Origin: Micractinium sp. NFX-FRZ
Lineage: Eukaryota; Chlorophyta; Trebouxiophyceae; Chlorellales; Chlorellaceae
Length of the DNA stretch: 64,000 nt
Reading direction: 5' to 3'
Assembly: GCA_029339195.1 (NCBI GenBank)
Contig: JAPTJF010000038.1
Location: 124,001 to 188,000 of the forward strand
Part shown: positions 56,120 through 64,000 of the stretch, one piece after another
How positions within the stretch are numbered: position 1 is the stretch's first letter
How the letters are laid out: every line of letters starts with the position of its first letter
The notes under the pieces: model-generated
Database searches by the model: none
What the model saw: only the letters and a program-made list of their open reading frames with translations
Told to the model about the DNA's origin: nothing
Made by a program: the position numbers and the translations under genes

Positions 56120-59100
56120 ATGGCGAGCCGCCTGCTGCTCCTAATAGCGGGACTGCTGTCCGTCGTGGGTGCTGCGCACGCGGCCTCCTGCACCCCCGCC
56201 TCGGTGACACTGGCCCTCACTGGCGGCACCGACACTGCTGCTGCCTACGGCACGTGCTTCTCCACTTGGGCAGTGCAGCTCTCCTCTTCCTGCACCCTGA
56301 CGATCCACCCCGCAGCTGAAGCTTCCGCCTGGTCTTACACCGCCCTGTGGAGCCCCGTCGCAGTGCAAGACGTGCACATGACGGTGGGTGGGCGGGGCCA
56401 GGCTGGGGCCATGGCAGGGTGAACACACCGCCCACTTTAGTGACAGCGGACGGCTGGGGGCTTTCCTGGTCACTGGCGGCTCCCGTACACTCGCCGTGCA
56501 GCACCCACCTCTCCGTCGTATCTCAACCTGCCTGCCAGCTGCTCTTCGGCAGGCCACACAGCCAGCTCCTGACCTTGTGCAACCCGCCACCATGCTGCAG
56601 CCATGCCCTACTGGCCCGCTGAGCGGCGGGACCGTCGATGAAACCAGCGCTGCCTCGCTGGCGGCCGCCATCCGCGCCGCGCTCTCCACCGCCCTCTTCC
56701 CCGGCGCCGCCAACACTGTCACTGGAGTCACCCTGGGTGCTGACAGCCTGGTGCTGGACACCCAAGCCCCCACTGCCAACACCCTGACCTACTCAGCAGT
56801 GCAGGCGAGTGGCCTGGGGGCATCACTCCCTGCTCTGATACCTCGGAAGCGTGGGTGGCCCCCCCGCCTTCTGCCCCAAGTTCCTCAACAGTGTTTTGCA
56901 TCACGCACACGTGTGCCTCCCCTGCCTTCAGTGCTGAAAGGGTGTTCACCGACCTGCCTGCCTGCTGTCCCAACTCTGCCCGCTCTCCTGGGCGCACTCC
57001 CTGGTGCAGGGTTCGCTGGGCCCCCTGTCTGCTGGCGCCTCGGCCTGCTCCACCGGCCCCTGCGCCTTCTCAGGCAGCTGCCCCGCGGGCCGCCGCCTCG
57101 TCGCCGCAGGCGCTGGCCAGCTGTGCGCCCTCTGCCCGCCCGGCGCAGCCTGCGCTGGCGGCATCGACGTGCCCGTTGCCTGCGACGCTGGCAGCGCAGC
57201 CCTTGCGGGCTCTGCCTCCTGCTCCGCCTGGTGAGCCATGGCCAGTTGACCGGACCTTTACGGGTGGAGGCAGGCCATGTATGCTCTAATTGCAGGGGCA
57301 CGCGCCCCTTTGCACACCGCCCACACCTGCATGCATTCCTCAGCACCCACTCCCCTGTGCTTTCCCCCGCCTCGCAGCCCCCCCGGATCACACTCCATCA
57401 GCGGTGGGCTCAGCACCTGCATCCCCTGCCCCGCTGGCACCTTCCAAGACGGCGCCGGAGCCACCACCTGCCAGAGCTGCCCCGACAGCACCTTTGCCCA
57501 CCTGCCAGGCAGCAAGGCATGTGTCGCCTGCTACTTTGGCCAGCCCTTGGTCGTCGTCTCCCCTGACGACATGCCTGCTGAGGTCCCCAGTGAGGGTGAG
57601 CCTTGAAAGCCCGTGGGGTGTGGGTGTTGCTGGGGGGGGGCCGGGAAGGCTCAAGTGCAGGCCGTGGGCCAGACCATCTGCTGCAGCGGGTGCCTCCCTA
57701 CCTCCCTCCAACCTCGCCCAGGCTGCAAGTGCCTCACCCTCTCCCCCCGCCTGTGCGACTGCAGGGTACACAATGGTTGCCACGTCCCTAGCCAGCCCGC
57801 TCTCTGCCTGCACGTTCAACCCCCTCGCCTCCGCCTGCTCCACCATGAACCAACGCACGCTGGCAGTGAGCACCCAAGAGGACTGCACAGGGGACCTGTA
57901 CATCCTCGGCGACGCCTCCTGCTCCTCCTCCGATGCCCTCACCACCATGTCCGGGTGAGCGGCTGGTTGCCTGGCCAGCATGTTGGCAAAAGAAGGGGCA
58001 GGAGGTAGAAGGGGACAGGAGGCAGGAAGAAGCGGCGTTGAGGCAGCACCCCCAGCCCCCCCTTGTCTTGGACGTCTCTCACTCCCTGCTCCGCCTCTGC
58101 CCCTCCCCATTCACCGCCTCCCGCAGCGTCTGGATCGACACCCACACCTTCCTTGCCAACCTTGCCACCGGCACGGACGCCGCCAAGCTCCTTCGCACTG
58201 GTCCCTCCACCTTCTCTCTCTCCTTCTTCCAAGCCACAACCTCGTACGAGTCCTCCTCCCTAGCCTCCTGCTCCGACCCCGGCCTGGCCTACTCGGCGAC
58301 TGCCTGCCCCAGTGGCACGAGGGCGTATGAGAATCCTCAGATTTACAGCTCCAGCACCGGGGGCGCCTATGACTCTGACGTCCTGACGACGTCTGGCTGC
58401 GCCCCGTGCGAGGCTGGTGCCGCTTGTCCCGGCGGGCAGGAGGCCCCCTGCGCCGCTGGCACCTTCACGGCACTGATTGGCGCCGCAGCGTGCGACCGCT
58501 GCCCGGCCGGCACCACCAGCGACGCAGGTAGGCAGGGCGGGCAATGGTTTGGCAAGTGGGGGGAGGCCACTCACCATGGTGTCCAGGTGCCACGCCAGGG
58601 TGGGCAGCACACGCCCTGCTGGTACGGGACCCTGGCCTCCCTTTCACCCCTGGTTTCAACCATGTGCACACCTCATTTCGCGCGCCTTGCCTGCAACCCA
58701 ATGTGCTGCCCCTTCCCCCACAGGCTCGGCCAGCTGCGACCGCTGCCCCGAGGGCACCCTCCCCTCTGATGACAGCTCCGCCTGCGAGCTCTGCCCGGCC
58801 GGCAAGTACAGCACGGAGCAGGGCGCAGGTGAGCGGGGGCACGAGCAGCGCACGTCAAGGGGCCGCGGTGTGGGAGGCAGCGTTGTTTTGCTCCGGGTGC
58901 ACGCCCATCAGGGGTGTCACACTCACGTCTTGGGGGGGCGTGCAAGGGGTGGAGGTGGTGGAGCTGGCGGCTCATCGACAGTTTCCTGGCATGACCTGCT
59001 CGCCTCCCATCCGACCCCGCAGGGTACTGCCTGGACTGCCCCGCCGGCTTCGCTCGTGCCGCTGGGGCGGAAGGCACTTCATGCTCCCCCTGGTGAGCAC

Positions 59101-62100
59101 AGCAGCCAGAAAGTGTGTGCCTCTTTGTGTGGCTCGTCAGCTCCGCACACTGTTGCGCGAGCATCGGTTTCATTACATGCCGACCTCGCCACGTGGTGCA
59201 AGCCCTGGGGATTACCAATGGTTAATCAGGCAAGCCCTCCCTGCTCTCCGCACTGCCTCACCTCACCTGACTTTCCTCCCTGCTTCCCCCCATGCAGCCC
59301 TGCCGGCTCCTACTCCCCCGCTGGCTCCTCCGAGTGCCTGCCTTGCGCCAAGGGCACTGCCACCAGCTCCGAGGGGACTGCCCAAGTTGAGGCCACTGGC
59401 TCCTGCCCAGCCTGGTGAGGTCCCATCTGTGCTGTCAGTATCGCAGCCTCAGGTGTTGATGGGCAGTGGGGGTAGGGGGGGAGGCGGGCGAGGCCCTAGA
59501 GGTGGGATCACCGTGGGCTGTCATTCTGTTGTTGAAAACAGCCTGCATGCAGACCTCCAATGTCACTGCTGAAAGATACCCCGCACACCTTACCCAATCA
59601 ATCAATTGCACGCTGGCAGCAACTGAGCCGGTCTGCCCCCCTCCCTTGTCCCCGCCTGCAGCCCTGCTGGGACATTTGCCGACCATGTTGGAGCGCACTT
59701 CTGCTCTGCATGGTGAGAGGGGGCAGGAGCAGCGTGCAGCAAAGCCTCTCTCTGCACGCGGGCCGGCAGCCTGTGTTGGCAGCAACGCCAGGCGCTGACA
59801 CCAGCGTGCGTCCATCGTCCCACCTCCCTTGCAGCCCTGCCGGCTCCTTCTCCGCCACCCCCAAGGCCGCCAGCTGCACCGCATGCGGTGCTGGGCAGGT
59901 GACAGTGGCCTCTGCTGATGGCGGTCCCACTTCCTGCGTCGCGTGCCGGCGTGGCACGTACAAGCCGGCGAGCTCCACGACCAACAAGTGCCTCATGTGG
60001 GTACACCGTGTGTCGCCTGTGATGCTGTGCCTGCTGCCTGCTTCCCCCGATTGCAGCGCCCAAGCTGTGCGCACTGCTTGTCAGCTTCGGCGTGCACCCC
60101 TGGTAGCGTTTGCCGGCGCACTCATCCAACTTGGTGTTGTCTGACGCCCCATCGCACCCCCTGCCTGCAGCTGCCCGGCCGGGTATGAGACTCTGGTGGA
60201 TGGCGAGGGCGCGTCTTCCTGTACCCAATGCCGCCGCGGCTTCTTCGCCAGCGCTGCCAACTCCGTGCGCTGTGCGTCCTGCCCACCGGGGTCCATCGCC
60301 GCCGTCACAGGTGCAGATGGGGCTGTGTGGGTTGCGTGGACTCTGTCAATGTGCCGGTGCCCCTGCCCCATACGTGCCTCCCCCGCCTGTTCACGGAACT
60401 CACCAACCAAGCACCTCTTTGCAGGCTCTCGCGTGTGCACCCCATGCGGTGCTGGTACCGTGACTGGCCTGACTCCCACTGAGACTGGGGCCACTGGCGC
60501 CAAGGCCCCCGCTGCCAGCCGCTGCGACGCATGGTGAGGGGAGCGGGTGGGATGCTTTGGCGCATGATCTGGCCACATCATGCATGCAGTCGGCTGGCTG
60601 CCTGGCTGCAATGCGATGTGTCCATTGCTTTCCTACGGCGCCGCCCCTGCTTGTCAACCGCCCCGCATCCACCTGCTTCTCCCTGGCGTGCCCCCCTGCA
60701 GCCCCGCGCGCACATACCGCACCTCGCCTCAGGCTGCCAACTCGTGTGTCACGTGAGTGGCTCAGCTGCCTAGTGCTGGCAAGGCATCGCTACGCTGACT
60801 GGGATACAGGTGCCGCACGCGCTAGCCAGGTGCAGTGGACAGGCGTCCATGGTTCTGCAGCAAACCCCTCATCGCACGGGCTGACACAGAATGCCACCTG
60901 CCCCTACCTGCAGCTGCCCCGCTGGCTATGAAGTGCGTGTCACCAGCGGCGCCACGTCCTGCACCCCCTGCGCCCCAGGCACCACGCTTCTCTTCCCAGC
61001 CAACGTCACTTGCACCTCGTGCGGCCGAGGTAAGCGGGGAACAAGAGAGGCCAGATCCGCTCATTGATGCTTTTCAGGGGCAGCACACCGGTGCCCTGTG
61101 CGTAGTTGGCTTGCTTGCCCGCCCACCCACCGTGCAATAGCAAGCATTGTGTTCCCCCGCCCCACCTGGCCCTCTGCAGGCACCTATGCCGCCAGCGCGG
61201 GCCTGAGTGGAGCCTGCGCACACTGCCCAGCTGGCCAGTTTGCCCCAGACACCGGCAATGCTGCCTGCACCCTGTGGTAAGTGATCGAGGGAGGGCGGTG
61301 GGGGGAATGAGTGGGGAGAGGGATGGACTCCCTCAGCGCAGACTTGCCCTGCGGCCTGCCCCAGGGCTGGTTTCGTTTTGCAACGTGGGTCACATGCCCC
61401 TCCTCAGCGCTTAGCCGTCTGTACCCGTGCCAATTGCCCTCTTGTTCCGCCCCCTCCTGCCCGAGCAGTCAGCCTGGCGAGTACCAGCCCTCCGCCGGCT
61501 CTGCCGCCTGCCTCGCCTGCCCCGTCGGCACCTTCAACGCCATCAGCGGCGGCACCACGGCTGCCGCCTGCCAGCCCTGCCCCAAGGGCAGCTATGCGGG
61601 CAGCGTGGGCAGCGACGCATGTGACCAGTGCGCCCGGGGATTCTACCAGGACCAGACCGGCACCGCAACGTGCAAGGTGAGGAGGGGCAGAGAGAGAGGG
61701 CATGGGCCTGGCTGCAGCGCTCTGGGGCCTGCGCCTTCCCGGCACCCTGCCTGTCCCCCATGTGGGCCTGTGCAAACCATCGCCCTTGCCTGCTGAGCCT
61801 GCAGGCCTGCCCCGCGGGCTCGTCCTGCCCCGCTGGCGCAACCGCTCCCACCACCTGCACCGCCGGCTACGCATCTGCCGCCAAGAGCGATGCCTGCAAG
61901 CCCTGGTGAGCACCCGGCTGCAGCCGAGCGGCATCTGCTGCTGGAGCCATCTGGTTGGTGTGTATGCCGGGGCAGTGAGGGCTCCGAGGTTGCAAGCCAG
62001 GCAAGCCGTATGCAGCTGTGTACCACATCGCTCAGTGACCTCTTCAACCCTGGCTTTTATGCTATCTCCTCCTCCCCGCACCTATAGCCCTGATGCCTTA

Positions 62101-62443
62101 CCCTTACCCACGTCCCTTGCACACCCCTCATCGCTCCCCTTGCTGCAGCGCTGCCGGCACCTACCAACCCAAGGCGGGCCAGGCCACCTGCCTGCCCTGC
62201 CCCTCTGGCTCCTACTGCCCCGGCCTGGCCCAGGCCAAGGCGACCGCCTGCCCTGCTGGCACCTTCCGCGCCCTCACCTCTGGCATCGCCAAGAATGACT
62301 GTGTGCCTTGCGCGGTGGACAGCTACGCATCTGCTGCTGGGGCCAAGGCTTGTGTCAAGTGCGGCGCTGGGCAGTGGACTGGTCGGATGACGGGGCAGAC
62401 TCAGTGCTGGACAACGAAGCAGAAGCTGCCCAGCCGCCGCTGA
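56120..62443 (+). CDS. Secreted/surface protein with many GCC2/GCC3 cysteine-rich modules
   Basis: The start MASRLLLLIAGLLSVVGAAH is a signal peptide. Exon 1 runs to about 56382. The second exon (SAASLAAAIRAALSTALFPG) is not cysteine-rich. From 57010 the protein is built of repeated modules of the GCC2/GCC3 (ephrin-receptor-like) type, each near CPAGTFxxxxGxxxCxxCP: examples are CIPCPAGTFQDGAGATTCQS, CDRCPEGTLPSDDSSACELC, CLPCAKGTATSSEGT, CTPCAPGTTLLFPANVTCTS, CLACPVGTFNAISGGTT and CLPCPSGSYCPGLAQAKATA. A non-module stretch near 57766-58330 (SACTFNPLASACSTMNQ, VWIDTHTFLANLATGT) interrupts them. About 18 exons are used, mostly one or two modules each. The last exon starts at 62149 and ends TQCWTTKQKLPSRR; the stop is at 62441-62443. 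No membrane helix or kinase domain follows, so it is probably secreted or wall-associated. The cysteines should pair in disulphides. The ligand is unknown. Confidence 0.85.
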
Positions 62444-62704
62444 TGAGCGGGCCCACCCCACGCCTCCTTGCTGGGTGTTGGCGGGCTTACCCCTCCCCCC
62501 TGATCCCATCACCTTTCTCGTATCTTCATTCTTCTCAACTTCTTTCCACTTTGTCTTGAATGTCTTGAACTCAACTCTTTGCTCTTTTGTGTCCCACTGT
62601 GACATCCCTTCTCCTGCCGCTCTCCTGCTTACCTGTTCTCTCATATATTGCTGAGTCCACTAGATACCTGTCTCCCTGTCATCTGTACTGTTTGCTTACA
62701 TTGG

Positions 62705-62709
62705 TGTAA
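62705..62709 (+). terminator. TGTAA poly(A) signal of the cysteine-rich gene
   Basis: TGTAA lies 262 bp after the stop at 62443, in an AT-richer stretch. Confidence 0.5.
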
Positions 62710-62912
62710 TCACTGCCGCCACTTGTCGGTTGCTGCCTCACCGAGCTGATGTAGGCAGGAAAACAAGGGTGGCGCTCTTTGAGGGCAGGCGGGTCAGCCT
62801 TGCAAGCCAGGCTTGGCGTGTTGCAGGCATCAGGAGGGATCCAGAACGCATCCACGGTCGCGCCGGCCTGAGCTGCTTGCCGTTATCCCTGCTTGCCTGC
62901 GCCCTGCCGCAC

Positions 62913-64000
62913 CTCGGCTGCCGCCCGCCAGGCGCTGTCAAAGACTGACAGGATGTGCGCTGCACGTGATGTGCCGGTCCCAGTAGCCGCTTTGAACTGC
63001 GCACAAGCGGCGGGGCGAGCAAACAACGGGCGCAGGTGGGCGCTGGGAAGCGGCAACCTGCAGCAATGTGGCGTGCTCCCCTGCTTCCCTACCCTGCAAG
63101 CAGTGTGCGCTGCCCCCGACCGAGCCCCCCACCACCTGTGGCGACTGCAGCAGGGAGCCCACGGTTTTGAAGAACTCGTTGGTGAAGGCATCCGCATTCT
63201 CCCGCGCCACCTGCAGCTAGTCAGCAAGCAGGCGGTGCGACTCAAGACATGGCACTGGGGAGCCCTTGATTTCCAGCGCCCATCGGTGGTACAGCATGCC
63301 CTCTCTCGCGCCACCTGCCAGCGATTGAACGCAATGCCGACAGCCGAAAGCAACGCATGCAGCATGGGTTGAGCACAGATGTGACGGCCGGCCACGGCTG
63401 TGGTGCCCGCCCCAGAGATCTGTGCAGAAGAGATACATGAAGCCCCTTACCCACCCCACCCACCCTCACACCTGCCCGCCCGCCCCCACTGCCTGGCCCG
63501 AAACGATTTGCCACTTCCCCCCTCAGCTACCCACCCACGCCCTGCCTGCTGGGGGAAATCCACCACTGCCCCCCTCACACCCCACCCTCCCACCCACCCA
63601 CCTCTGCCGGGTCCACGGCATGCAGCAGCAGGCGCAGCACGTAAGTGGAGCCGCTGGGGGGCACGCTCTCCACCAGCCCATCCACCGCCTGCATCAATTC
63701 TGGGTCCGCCCTGTGCCTGGCTGCCGCCGCCGCCGCCCGCCGCGCGCCATCCAGCATCCGTGCCTCTCGCTCCCCGTCGCTTTCGGGTTGCTCATTGATG
63801 ATGGCGCGCGCGCGAGTGCTCATGCTGCGGCAGCGGGGCGCTGCCTGCGGCGGCGGCGGCGGGGGCGGGAGCGCTGCGGGGTGGGGCCGTCCCCGGAGGG
63901 GGCTGTGCTGCTGGCCTGCAGGCAGGTCCAGTGGCACAAGGTGGAGGAACAAGTCGGACATGAAGTTCCAATCATGTAGGATGGACCAAAGAGGCAGACA
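62913..64000 (-). CDS. Unrecognised gene, partial (5' end off the right edge)
   Basis: Minus-strand exons 64000-63602, 63210-63136 (75 nt) and 62996-62913 (84 nt) are all in phase 0 with good splice sites. The window starts inside coding sequence (PLWSILHDWNFMSDLFLHLV). It continues through a Pro-rich stretch to MSTRARAIINEQPESDGERE and GLVESVPPSGSTYVLRLLLH. The two short exons read VARENADAFTNEFFKTVGSL then LQSPQ, and FKAATGTGTSRAAHILSVFD then SAWRAAAE. The helical, leucine-rich pattern suggests a scaffold or HEAT-like protein, but I cannot name it. The 3' end is unresolved; one possible further exon reads ADPPALKERHPCFPAYISS near 62750-62810. A segment in the 63602-63210 intron near 63315-63330 repeats the acceptor-exon start CAGGTGGCGCG. 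Confidence 0.5.

Overview
The window looks like nuclear DNA of a green alga, most likely a Chlorella-like trebouxiophyte. The evidence is a very high GC content, small genes broken into many short exons by GT-AG introns of about 100-300 bp with C/T-rich ends, TGTAA-type poly(A) signals, alanine- and glycine-rich proteins, and a purely eukaryotic gene set. No bacterial operon, CRISPR array, tRNA, rRNA or complete transposon was recognised. All gene models are hand-spliced from open frames, splice signals and family similarity, so start codons and some small exons are provisional.

Layout: (1) 46-9499, minus: RPN1/PSMD2, the largest 19S proteasome base subunit, in about two dozen exons, with several decayed exon copies in its introns. 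(2) 9895-16283, plus, divergent from RPN1: an EH-domain endocytic adaptor like EPS15, Pan1 or plant AtEH1. (3) 17099-18104 and 20362-21560, plus: two tandem paralogues of an unrecognised secreted protein that differ in which introns they carry. (4) 22282-27323, minus: a disordered acidic/serine-rich protein of about 1,066 residues with a repeated PPPLLxD-like motif. (5) 28357-29474, minus: a 102-residue HABP4/SERBP1/Stm1-type protein. (6) 30112-34440, plus, divergent from it: a four-CBS-motif protein of the SNF4/AMPK-gamma/PV42 type.

(7) 35392-50339 is the most unusual part. A coiled-coil gene (35392-41137, plus) is followed by a tandem array of three related multi-pass membrane protein genes (41758-48596, minus; copies A, B and C). 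The array ends at a 1.2-kb near-identical copy of the 5' part of the coiled-coil gene (48933-50157), cut off inside exon 3 and fused to unrelated sequence. The array therefore lies between two direct repeats, an arrangement in which copy number could change by unequal crossing-over. Each membrane gene has four exons that stay in frame (375, 348 and 358 residues), and I recognise no known family.

(8) 51522-54941, plus: a cyclophilin-fold protein whose active-site motif is degraded. (9) 56120-62443, plus: a large secreted or surface cysteine-rich protein of GCC2/GCC3 (ephrin-receptor-like) modules, in which introns repeatedly split the first cysteine codon of a module. (10) 62913-64000, minus: the exons of an unrecognised gene that continues past the right edge.

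The genes serve ordinary eukaryotic roles (protein turnover, endocytosis, ribosome storage, energy sensing, protein folding) and do not form one pathway. The best candidates for something undescribed are the three-gene membrane array with its flanking duplication, the secreted tandem pair with reciprocal introns, and the PPPLLxD protein.
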